15,646 bases of DNA, from contig DVOT01000100.1 in the NCBI GenBank assembly GCA_018713425.1, forward strand, positions 1 to 15,646, read 5' to 3'. The notes beneath the pieces are model-generated. The model was given only the letters and a program-made list of their open reading frames with translations. It was not told the DNA's origin and did no database searches. Source of the stretch: Alectryocaccomicrobium faecavium. GTDB lineage: Bacteria > Bacillota > Clostridia > Christensenellales > Aristaeellaceae. Both the position numbers and the translations under genes were made by a program. Of the stretch, positions 1 to 5,970 are shown one piece after another. The first letter of the stretch is position 1. Each line of letters begins with the position of its first letter.

Positions 1-30
1 AGGGGAGCCTTTTGGCTAGTGGCACCGCCG
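1..30. repeat. Partial copy A of dispersed intergenic hairpin repeat (cut by window edge)
   Basis: The first bases read AGGGGAGCCTTTTGG followed by TAGTGG-like sequence. They match the right half of the fuller copies at 2737-2792 and, inverted, 15557-15615. Copy A lies just downstream of the GH116 stop codon, in the same orientation as the copy upstream of that gene, so the gene sits between direct copies. Only the distal half is inside the window. Confidence 0.7.
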
Positions 31-43
31 ATTGCCTTGCACA

Positions 44-2593
44 CTACGCGCGCAGCGCCAGTACGTCGCCTTTTTGCAAGGTGATCTGCGAATCAAAGGC
101 GATTTCCCAGCCATTTTGCCGGAACGCAACTGGCGCATCGCCGAGCGCGGCCTCTTGATACGCGCGTTCCCCCGCCTGCAATGCCCGCAGGCGCAGTTCG
201 CCCCAGAGCACCGTAAGGCGCGCGCCCTGCGCGTCCTGCGCATAGACGCCCCACGCGCCGTCCACGGCCCAGAAACAGCGGAAATCTTCCTGCCGCGTCC
301 TGGGCGCAAAGCCCATAAAACCGCGCGTGAAATCGAAGGAAAAGCCGCTGAGCGCCAGCAAAATGGAGTAGGCTGCCATGGAGCGCGCGTAATTGCTGCC
401 GCATTCCATTTCGTTCCAGGGATTGCGCCGGTCGCCATCGTGCCGCGATCGGATGGAACGGATGATTTCCAGCCCTTCCTCGAGCATGCCGTTGAGCAGC
501 ATGGAAACGGCCGCCTCGTATTCAAAGCCATACATGGTTTCCTGCGCGTATGGCACGGGAATCACGGGCTTTTCCACGCCCTTGGGCCAGGCGCACATCA
601 CCACGCCGCGCTCGTCGTTGAGCGAATACAGGCGGCAGGGGTTGAAGTGATCGCGCATGCAGAGGAAATTGTGCTCATAAATGGCGCGCAACGCGCTGCG
701 CGTGCGCTCCGGATCCAGAATCGCGCCCAGGCCGATCAATTGCGCGTGCCACTGGCCGGTAAGCTGGTCGATGGAGCAACCATGCCCAATCTGGTATTTG
801 ATCTCCTGCGCTTCTTCGTTCCAATAGGCAGCTAGCGCGTCCTCGCCGAATTCCGCCACGCGCGCCCGGTCTTTGAGATCCACCTGCTGCTCGTAATAGC
901 TTCCATTGAACAGATGCTCTTCCACCCAGGCGCGCCCATTTTCCAGCATTTGCTCGTACCGCTGCGCCGCATCCGCTTCCCCCATGGCGCGCGCCATCTC
1001 CGCCGCGGCTTTGAGGCCCGCGAGATAAAAGCCATTGAGCCACGCGCTGGGGCCGAACAGTTCCATATCCAGCGTGTGATGCTGGCGGCCTTCCAACACG
1101 CCGTCGCCATTGGGATCCCAGCGATCCGGGTTATTGGGATTCCAGGCGTACTCCACCGCCTTTTTCACCCGGGGCCAAAGGTTTTTCAGCCATTGCGTAT
1201 CGCCGCAAAGCTTCCATTCGCGATAGGTCTTGAGAATATCGCCATATTGTCCGTCCACGCAAGGACGAAAAGACGAATACTTGCGCCCCAGGGGAATCTG
1301 CGTGCGGAAGCGCAAGCCACCTGCCTCATTCAAATCGTAGGCAAAATGGCTCTCGCGCAGGCTGCGCTCCAAACGCGGGAACAAAAACGGCATGGCGTAA
1401 GCGTAATTCCACACATGCGTGCAGCTGCCCTCGCACGATCCTTCCGTGCTATGCAGCCCTTCCCAACCATAGAACGTACCATCGGGCAGACGGATGCAAG
1501 TAGGTGTTTTCAATACGGACATGGTGGAGGAAATGGCATCGATCGCGTAGGGCGGGAGCGTCGAGCCATGCAACGCATCGTGGAACGCACGAGTATCCGC
1601 ATCCAGGCGATTCCAATGGCACAGCGCGTAAAGCGCCGCGCTGCGCGCATAAGGAAAGCGGTGTGCGTAATAATTTTTCCAAGTGTTCTTTAAGGTTTCC
1701 GTCTGCTCTTCTTTCGGCAGGGGATTCCAGTACTGGGTGAAATTGGGGAAGCTCCACGCCAGCACAAAACGCACGCACTCCGTGGCCCCACTTGCCACAT
1801 GCACCTGCGCGGCGAGCGTGCCCACGTCCTCCTTCCCGCTCTGCGCGTACGTGCGCTCGCGCAGCGGGCCGGGCGCACAAAAATCCTGCCAGAATACGCC
1901 CAGAGAGTCAAACCATGCGCCGCGATACCAGTATTCCTGCGCCTGGCAATCTTCTTGGTCCGTGGCCAGGCACAGCGTGCCAAAGGCGGGCTCCTCTTCG
2001 CCGAGCGATGCCGAAGAAAGGCCCAACATGGTGTAGCCATCCTGCATCCACACACCATTTACGGAATCCATCAAGGGGTTTTGCAGACTGAAGGCAATGG
2101 TATAGTCCAGATCCTCCGCCGTGTCGTTCGTCACTTCCACGGTGAAAAACGCCGCCGGAATGCCGGAATCCTCTTCATCAGAGGGAATAAAGGGATTGAA
2201 TGCGCATACCGCCGCCTTGCCTGGAAAGCGCTCATCGGCCAGTTCTACCCGCGCGTAAGGGTAGCTGCCCTCAAACGCGCACTGGGAAAAGTGCGGCGCG
2301 CCTGCCAACGTGCAGCGCTCCGGCCCAAAGCCATAACCAGAAAACTTCCCTAGGTGCGGCGTGCCCTGATAGGGCGTGGCCAAATCGCCTTGCAGCACAC
2401 GTGCGTCGAGCACTTCCCCGTCGCGCTCCGCCTTGATGGCCAGGAAAGAAAAGCCATTGTGCGAACACTTATTGGGTCGATTCTGGATCTCCCAGTCGAT
2501 CAGCATGCCGTTGCCTGCTAAGCCAATGCTGCCCGTGCCAATGCCGCCCAGCGGGAAAGAAATGGCCTGTGTGTTTCTGCCCTGATACCGCAT
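44..2593 (-). CDS. GH116-family beta-glycosidase (GBA2-like, non-lysosomal glucosylceramidase type)
   Basis: A predicted cytoplasmic retaining beta-glycosidase (glucosidase or xylosidase) of 849 residues, normal for bacterial GH116. The N-terminal beta domain opens with PLGGIGTGSI (residues 14-23). The helical catalytic domain has EGSC..CTHVWNY (about 384-397), the likely nucleophile-Glu region, then HTLDMELFG (506-514) and GCSIDQLTGQW (605-615). Asp609 there corresponds to the family acid/base Asp. A C-terminal beta domain carries the FAPR segment. The reading frame stays open upstream to 2710, but I chose ATG 2593 because AAAGGCGG precedes it, the PLGG motif follows at the usual distance, and a TATAAT box at 2630-2635 lies upstream of it. 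No signal peptide is seen, so it probably acts on imported oligosaccharides. It is transcribed alone, after the ABC-operon terminator. Family call is firm; substrate is not. Confidence 0.93.
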   Translation of the reverse strand: MRYQGRNTQAISFPLGGIGTGSIGLAGNGMLIDWEIQNRPNKCSHNGFSFLAIKAERDGEVLDARVLQGDLATPYQGTPHLGKFSGYGFGPERCTLAGAPHFSQCAFEGSYPYARVELADERFPGKAAVCAFNPFIPSDEEDSGIPAAFFTVEVTNDTAEDLDYTIAFSLQNPLMDSVNGVWMQDGYTMLGLSSASLGEEEPAFGTLCLATDQEDCQAQEYWYRGAWFDSLGVFWQDFCAPGPLRERTYAQSGKEDVGTLAAQVHVASGATECVRFVLAWSFPNFTQYWNPLPKEEQTETLKNTWKNYYAHRFPYARSAALYALCHWNRLDADTRAFHDALHGSTLPPYAIDAISSTMSVLKTPTCIRLPDGTFYGWEGLHSTEGSCEGSCTHVWNYAYAMPFLFPRLERSLRESHFAYDLNEAGGLRFRTQIPLGRKYSSFRPCVDGQYGDILKTYREWKLCGDTQWLKNLWPRVKKAVEYAWNPNNPDRWDPNGDGVLEGRQHHTLDMELFGPSAWLNGFYLAGLKAAAEMARAMGEADAAQRYEQMLENGRAWVEEHLFNGSYYEQQVDLKDRARVAEFGEDALAAYWNEEAQEIKYQIGHGCSIDQLTGQWHAQLIGLGAILDPERTRSALRAIYEHNFLCMRDHFNPCRLYSLNDERGVVMCAWPKGVEKPVIPVPYAQETMYGFEYEAAVSMLLNGMLEEGLEIIRSIRSRHDGDRRNPWNEMECGSNYARSMAAYSILLALSGFSFDFTRGFMGFAPRTRQEDFRCFWAVDGAWGVYAQDAQGARLTVLWGELRLRALQAGERAYQEAALGDAPVAFRQNGWEIAFDSQITLQKGDVLALRA

Positions 2594-2629
2594 AATGAAC
2601 CGCCTTTCTGTTACAAAATGGTTGCACTC

Positions 2630-2658
2630 ATTATACCATGAATTCCCTGCGCGCACAA
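2630..2658 (-). promoter_or_regulatory. Sigma-A-type promoter for the GH116 gene
   Basis: On the minus strand a perfect TATAAT (2635-2630) follows a weak -35, TTGTGC (2658-2653), at 17 bp. It lies 37 bp upstream of the chosen ATG and downstream of the terminator at 2706-2671, so the GH116 gene has its own start of transcription. The poor -35 suggests help from an activator, which is inference. Confidence 0.6.
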
Positions 2659-2670
2659 TATGGACGATTG

Positions 2671-2706
2671 AAAAAAAGCCTTCCAGCCCACAACAGGCCG
2701 GAAGGC
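2671..2706 (-). terminator. Rho-independent terminator of the amino-acid ABC operon
   Basis: On the minus strand GCCTTCC pairs with GGAAGGC (7 bp) around a 15-nt loop that can pair further (GGCC with GGGC), followed directly by seven T. It lies about 130 bp past the ATPase stop and just before the GH116 promoter, separating the two units. Confidence 0.85.
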
Positions 2707-2736
2707 GCATAGCGAAGCTGCCAGTGCGATGAAACG

Positions 2737-2792
2737 ACCCCTCAGTCGGCTAACGCCGACAGCTCCCCTTCACAGGGGAGCCTTTTGGATAG
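2737..2792. repeat. Copy B of dispersed intergenic hairpin repeat
   Basis: The copy begins ACCCCTCAGTC and ends CCTTTTGGATAG. It has two adjacent hairpins: GTCGGC/GCCGAC (2745-2760, loop TAAC) and GCTCCCCT/AGGGGAGC (2762-2781, loop TCAC). It lies between the ATPase stop and the operon terminator, so it would be transcribed in the 3' end of the ABC mRNA. Copy C (15557-15615) has GTCAGC/GCTGAC in the first stem, a compensated pair change. No open reading frame or transposase belongs to it. Confidence 0.85.
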
Positions 2793-2833
2793 CACACTTT
2801 CATACGGCGCGGCAGCGCCCAAAATACTTCCAT

Positions 2834-3556
2834 TTACAGTAGCTTGCTCAAAAAATCCTGCGTACGCCGGTTCTGCGGGTTGCCAAAGATCTGCGCGGGA
2901 GACCCCTCTTCCACGATGGACCCCTCATCCATGAACAGCACGCGATCCCCCACCTCGCGGGCGAAGCCCATCTCGTGCGTGACCACGACCATGGTCATGC
3001 CGTCGCGCGCGAGATCCTTCATTACATCAAGCACCTCGCCGACCATTTCCGGGTCGAGCGCGCTGGTCGGCTCGTCGAACAGCATCACATCCGGGTTCAT
3101 GGCCAGCGCGCGCACGATGGCGATGCGCTGCTTTTGCCCGCCGGAAAGCGAAGCCGGATACGCGTTTGCCTTTTCGGGCAGGCCCACGCGCTCAAGCAAT
3201 TCCATGGCGCGCTGGTTCGCCTGCTCCTTGGTCATCACTTTCAAATGGACGGGCGCGAGCGTGATGTTTTCCAGCACGGTCTTGTGCGGGAACAGGTTGA
3301 ATTGCTGAAACACCATGCCCATGCGCTGGCGGATGTGGTTGATGTCCACACCCCGCTGCATGATGTCCGTGCCCTCAAAGATCACCTTGCCGGAAGAGGG
3401 CATTTCCAGCAGGTTGAGGCAGCGCAAAAACGTGGATTTGCCCGAACCGCTGGGGCCGATCACCACGAGCTTTTCCCCCTTGGTGATGTGCTGGTTCACG
3501 CCGCGCAACACGTGATTGTCGCCAAAAAACTTGTGCAAATCCTCAACGTAAATCAC
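2834..3556 (-). CDS. Polar amino-acid ABC transporter ATP-binding protein (GlnQ/ArtP/HisP family)
   Basis: The ATPase that powers amino-acid import, 240 residues, the standard length. Walker A is GPSGSGKST (34-42), Q-loop Gln84, signature LSGGQKQR (137-144), Walker B VMLFDEP (157-163), H-loop His194; all are intact. The frame is open to 3592, but GTG 3556 gives the usual N-terminus (IYVEDLHKFFG) and has AGGAAGG nine bases upstream. This start overlaps the permease gene by 14 nt, the mark of translational coupling. It is the last gene of the SBP-permease-ATPase unit, followed by repeat copy B and a terminator. The substrate is probably a polar amino acid; the ATPase alone does not tell which. 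Confidence 0.95.
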   Translation of the reverse strand: MIYVEDLHKFFGDNHVLRGVNQHITKGEKLVVIGPSGSGKSTFLRCLNLLEMPSSGKVIFEGTDIMQRGVDINHIRQRMGMVFQQFNLFPHKTVLENITLAPVHLKVMTKEQANQRAMELLERVGLPEKANAYPASLSGGQKQRIAIVRALAMNPDVMLFDEPTSALDPEMVGEVLDVMKDLARDGMTMVVVTHEMGFAREVGDRVLFMDEGSIVEEGSPAQIFGNPQNRRTQDFLSKLL

Positions 3557-4256
3557 TGGCGCGCACCTTCCTCTCAATCCGGTTGAACACATAGGTCAGC
3601 AAAGAAACGATCAGCAGATAAATGGCCGCCACCACCAACAGCGGCATATAGGGCGAAAACGTGACGCCGCGCACCTGGTCGCCCGCCTTGGTGAGGTCGC
3701 GCAGGCCAATATAGCCCACCACGGCCGTTTCCTTCAAAAGGGTGATAAATTCGTTGAGCAGGCTGGGCAGCACGATTTTGAACATCTGCGGCAACACGAT
3801 CAGCACCATCGTGGACGCGCTGGACAGGCCCAGCGAGCGCCCGGCCTCCGTTTGCCCTTTATCGACGGCCAAGATGCCGCCGCGCACCATTTCTGAAACA
3901 TACGCGCCGCTGTTCAGCCCAAAGGTGAGGATGGCCACCACCGTGGCCGGGCCGCGGTAGGACAGCATCACGATAAAGTACATAATCAGCAACTGCAGCA
4001 CGACGGGCGTGCCGCGGATGATATTCACATATAAAGTGGCGATGCCCCGCAAAATGCCTACCTTGCTCAGGCGCATCAGCGCGAGAACCACGCCCAACAG
4101 CACGCCCAGCACCGCCGCGCCGGCGGCCACGATCAGCGTGTTGGTTAAACCCTCCAAATAGAGTTCCCAGCGGTCGTCCTGAATGAAATTCTTATAAAAC
4201 TGTTCGCCGACCGACGCGAACCAGCCATTGATATTCGCCAGCAGATCTGCCCACAA
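3543..4256 (-). CDS. Polar amino-acid ABC transporter permease (HisM/GlnP/ArtQ family)
   Basis: The inner-membrane channel subunit of the importer, about 237 residues. Hydrophobic segments lie (numbered from GTG 4265) at about 40-64, 88-104, 107-125, 164-178 and 207-228. The conserved IRGTPVVLQLL (83-93) and the EAA coupling loop EAGRSLGLSSAS (140-151), which contacts the ATPase, are clear. Start choice: the frame opens at GTG 4265, but AAGGAG (4272-4267) is only one base before it. TTG 4256 is ten bases from the same site and is preferred; either adds or removes three residues only. The gene overlaps the ATPase gene by 14 nt. It is separated from the SBP gene by about 430 bp of repeats, unusual inside such an operon. 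Confidence 0.93.
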   Translation of the reverse strand: MWADLLANINGWFASVGEQFYKNFIQDDRWELYLEGLTNTLIVAAGAAVLGVLLGVVLALMRLSKVGILRGIATLYVNIIRGTPVVLQLLIMYFIVMLSYRGPATVVAILTFGLNSGAYVSEMVRGGILAVDKGQTEAGRSLGLSSASTMVLIVLPQMFKIVLPSLLNEFITLLKETAVVGYIGLRDLTKAGDQVRGVTFSPYMPLLVVAAIYLLIVSLLTYVFNRIERKVRASDLR

Positions 4257-4363
4257 AATTGCCACGCTCCTTCATCCCGCGCATAGCCCGTGTTTGGATA
4301 TCGCTGATTCAAGAGCGCCGCGCGCCGCATTGATTCAGCCTTCGCATCCTGAAAAACAGGGAA

Positions 4364-4391
4364 ATACGGGCGGACATTTCTGCCCGCCCGC
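4364..4391. repeat. 28-bp hairpin direct repeat, copy 1
   Basis: Identical over 28 bases to 4646-4673 and in the same orientation, 282 bp apart. Each can fold with CGGGCGG against CCGCCCG (7 GC pairs) around a 10-nt loop. The two copies bracket the palindrome and the 223-bp element. Confidence 0.85.
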
Positions 4392-4393
4392 GT

Positions 4394-4425
4394 CAGCGTG
4401 TCAAAAAAGTCTTTTTGACACGCTG
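4394..4425. repeat. 32-nt palindrome (14-bp arms)
   Basis: CAGCGTGTCAAAAA (4394-4407) and TTTTTGACACGCTG (4412-4425) are perfect inverted arms around AGTC. The end overlaps the last three bases of the 223-bp element. As RNA it would form a stable stem in either direction, but the T-run is inside the stem, so it is not a textbook terminator. It could also be a protein-binding site or a recombination scar; its role is unknown. Confidence 0.8.
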
Positions 4426-4645
4426 GTGGACGGGGGAGCAAGCTCCCCCGCCACTACCACCCCCTCAATCAGTTTCCGCTAAAATCCTGCGGATTTTCGG
4501 GCGCGGAAACTGCAAGGAAGCGATTTTTGCTCTGGAAAATGGGATTTTCCGCCGCAAAAATCGCCCCGTCCCCGCCGTACACGCCGCCGGGGACGATGGA
4601 AGTGCGATAGGGCTTTGCCCCTCTCTTTGGTTTTTCGACAGTCTG
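4423..4645 (-). repeat. 223-bp structured intergenic element, copy 1
   Basis: Matches 14092-14314 in inverted orientation over 223 bases, with about nine substitutions and no gap by hand alignment. Nested hairpins in plus coordinates: CGGGGGAGC/GCTCCCCCG (4431-4450); AGTTTCCGC/GCGGAAACT with inner AAAATCC/GGATTTT (4471-4511); GCGATTTTTGC/GCAAAAATCGC with inner GGAAAAT/ATTTTCC (4520-4564); GTCCCCG/CGGGGAC (4568-4594). Strand is given relative to the gene upstream (SBP), because both copies follow a gene stop and a hairpin in the same orientation. There are no terminal inverted repeats, no target duplication and no transposase. The frames that stay open through it are not credible proteins. Confidence 0.9.
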
Positions 4646-4673
4646 ATACGGGCGGACATTTCTGCCCGCCCGC
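4646..4673. repeat. 28-bp hairpin direct repeat, copy 2; possible 3' stabiliser of SBP mRNA
   Basis: Identical to 4364-4391. It starts 20 bases past the SBP stop codon on the minus strand and forms a 7-bp GC stem without a following U-run. By position it resembles a 3'-end stabilising hairpin or weak terminator for the SBP message (inference). Confidence 0.75.
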
Positions 4674-4692
4674 AGGTATGGAATGGTAAAAT

Positions 4693-5535
4693 TTATTCCT
4701 CGGTGGATTCTTCGGTGGTTTCCTCAGCAGCCGCGTCATCTGCCGCTTCGGTGGCCTCTTCAGCGGTTTCCTCAGCAGCGGCCTCTTCTTCCGTGCCGTC
4801 GCCCAGGGTGTACTTGAGGTACAGTTCTTCCACAGTGCCATCCTCGATCAGCTTTTCGAGGATCGCGTTCACCTGCTCGCACAGCTCGGTGTTGTCCTTG
4901 GCGAAGGCGATGCTGTAGGATTCCTCGTCCATCTCGATGCCCTCAAGGATCACGAGGCCTTCAATGTTGGAAACGATGCTCGCGGCGGGAGCGGAGTCGA
5001 TCATCACGGCGTCCACACGGCCGGCGGCCAGGTCCATGGCGGCGTTGGTGCCAGAGCTGTACTGGCGCACTTCCACGCCTTCCATCTCGCTCACAAAGAG
5101 GTCGCCCGTGGTGCTCATCTGCACGCCAACGATTTTGCCCACCAGGTCGTCGAGCGTGGCGATCTCTTCGTAGCCTTCGCGCACGATCACGGACTGCACG
5201 GCCGTGGCATACGGGATGGAGAAGAGCACTTCTTCCTCGCGCTCGGGGGTGATGGTGAGGCCGGCGATGGCCGCATCCGCCTTGCCGGTGACGACCATGT
5301 TCACCACAGAGTTGAAGTCCACATTTTCAATCACCAGTTCCATGCCCAGCTCTTCCGCGATCAGGCGGGCGAGATCCATATCAATGCCCACATATTCGCC
5401 GCCTTCGCCGACCATTTCCCACGGAGCGAATTCCGCGTTGGTGGCGATGGTGAAGGTGTTGTCTTCCTCGGCAAAGGCCGGGGCGACGCACAGCAGGAGC
5501 GCAAGAAGCAAACTGGTAAATTTCACAAACTTCAT
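4693..5535 (-). CDS. Polar amino-acid ABC transporter substrate-binding protein (SBP_bac_3 family) with acidic C-terminal tail
   Basis: The extracytoplasmic receptor of the importer, 280 residues. MKFVKFTSLLLALLLCVAPAFA (1-22) is a signal peptide with an AFA cleavage site. Cys16 lacks the small residue before it that a lipobox needs (LLLC), so lipid anchoring is doubtful. The mature part has the family signature G50-I-D-M-D54, LTITPERE (93-100) with FSIPY (105-109), and ends its normal fold near residue 245 (LYLKYTLG). A 34-residue tail of Glu/Ala/Thr/Asp (247-280) follows and is not part of the family fold. AGGAGG is placed eight bases before ATG 5535, and a strong promoter lies upstream. 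It heads the operon SBP-permease-ATPase. Arginine or another basic amino acid is possible from a nearby ArgR-like dyad, but this is weak. Confidence 0.94.
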   Translation of the reverse strand: MKFVKFTSLLLALLLCVAPAFAEEDNTFTIATNAEFAPWEMVGEGGEYVGIDMDLARLIAEELGMELVIENVDFNSVVNMVVTGKADAAIAGLTITPEREEEVLFSIPYATAVQSVIVREGYEEIATLDDLVGKIVGVQMSTTGDLFVSEMEGVEVRQYSSGTNAAMDLAAGRVDAVMIDSAPAASIVSNIEGLVILEGIEMDEESYSIAFAKDNTELCEQVNAILEKLIEDGTVEELYLKYTLGDGTEEEAAAEETAEEATEAADDAAAEETTEESTEE

Positions 5536-5567
5536 GAGAATTTCCTCCTCTGGATTTTTATGAATAG

Positions 5568-5596
5568 ATTATACAGCGCCTCCAGCGATTTTGCAA
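5568..5596 (-). promoter_or_regulatory. Strong sigma-A promoter for the amino-acid ABC operon
   Basis: On the minus strand TTGCAA (5596-5591), a 17-bp spacer and a perfect TATAAT (5573-5568) stand about 32 bp before the SBP start codon. This gives a short leader holding the AGGAGG ribosome site. Confidence 0.85.
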
Positions 5597-5637
5597 GTCC
5601 ATTCCGCGTTAAATGAATATTAACCAGCATAATCCGC

Positions 5638-5659
5638 TGTATATATGCATCTTTATACA
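5638..5659. promoter_or_regulatory. Candidate operator dyad (ArgR-box-like) between divergent promoters
   Basis: TGTATA (5638-5643) and TATACA (5654-5659) are inverted arms 10 bp apart. Inside it, TGCATCTTTATACA (5646-5659) fits the ArgR half-site pattern TGNAT-N4-ATNCA. It lies between the SBP promoter (about 40 bp behind its -35) and the mgtE promoter (12 bp before its -35). Such dyads are common by chance in AT-rich DNA. Confidence 0.3.
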
Positions 5660-5671
5660 ACACTCCCCCAT

Positions 5672-5700
5672 TTGACAAGCGGGCGCTTTTTGGGTACAAT
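5672..5700 (+). promoter_or_regulatory. Strong sigma-A promoter for the mgtE transcript
   Basis: TTGACA (5672-5677), a 17-bp spacer and TACAAT (5695-5700) form a near-consensus promoter. Transcription would start near 5707, leaving a leader of about 265 nt before the mgtE start codon. Confidence 0.85.
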
Positions 5701-5706
5701 AAAAGC

Positions 5707-5970
5707 TGTTCCATTGGGGAAAAATTGCAACATGGGAGGTGGCACCGAATGGACGACGGCGGTAGAAACGCAATGAACGACGGCGTGCCCGAACGTGCCG
5801 CCCAAGGGATGGCGCGCTTTGCCGCGTAAGCGGCGAAGGCAGGCCCGAATTCATCTATCCCGCCAAAAGGTTTTGCCCGAAACCGGGCCCGGAAAGCGTT
5901 CCGGGAACCCTTTCGCGCAATGCCTCGTTTTCTTGCGCAAAAACGGCATATAAAAGGGAGGATGAGACCC
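5707..5970 (+). promoter_or_regulatory. Long 5' leader of mgtE with several hairpins
   Basis: Between the promoter and mgtE lies about 265 nt that is probably regulatory. It contains a 26-codon ORF (5749-5829), a perfect hairpin CCCGGAA-AGCG-TTCCGGG (5888-5905), overlapping alternatives such as GGTTT/AAACC against GCCC/GGGC just before it, and a stem TGCC..CGTTTT / AAAACGGCA (about 5920-5951) close to the ribosome site. None has a following T-run, so control would more likely be at translation or by Rho. Mg2+ transporter genes often have sensing leaders (M-box RNAs, leader peptides). I could not match the 3' half of an M-box. Confidence 0.5.
5749..5829 (+). CDS. Possible 26-residue leader peptide upstream of mgtE
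   Basis: ATG 5749 has GGGAGG nine bases upstream and is followed by 26 codons ending in TAA. The product starts MDDGGRNAMNDGVPE and ends MARFAA. It lies wholly in the mgtE leader, 141 bp before the mgtE start. Length is too short for coding statistics, and its early acidic and proline residues are the only hint of a regulatory role. It may also be non-coding. Confidence 0.3.
   Translation: MDDGGRNAMNDGVPERAAQGMARFAA

Larger units (their letters stand above)
4257..4692 (-). other. SBP-permease intergenic region, packed with repeats
   Basis: This 436-bp gap has no credible gene. In transcription order it holds a 28-bp direct-repeat hairpin, the 223-bp structured element (copy 1), a 32-nt palindrome, the second 28-bp direct-repeat hairpin, and about 100 bp of plain spacer ending in the permease ribosome site. 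No good sigma-A promoter for the permease is visible; a TTGACA inside the palindrome lacks a fitting -10. The SBP and permease are therefore probably co-transcribed through the repeats. Confidence 0.7.

Noticed and set aside
4145..4441. 98-codon minus-strand frame upstream of the permease
   Set aside because: It crosses the palindrome and the 28-bp repeat, overlaps the permease start in another frame, and has no motif.
4364..4673. CRISPR-like array from the two identical 28-bp repeats
   Set aside because: There are only two repeats, 282 bp apart, with a dispersed element between them and no cas genes.
4415..4918. Reading frames through the 223-bp element, with near-identical peptides from both copies
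   Set aside because: The frames overlap the SBP gene on the other strand or lack ribosome sites, and the shared peptide follows from DNA identity. Differences between the copies fit stem preservation better than protein conservation.
5707..5870. M-box (Mg2+) riboswitch before mgtE
   Set aside because: A GGAGGTGGCACC..ATGGA and AGAAACG stretch faintly recalls the M-box 5' half, but I cannot find the conserved 3' half or its closing stem. A cmscan with RF00380 would decide.
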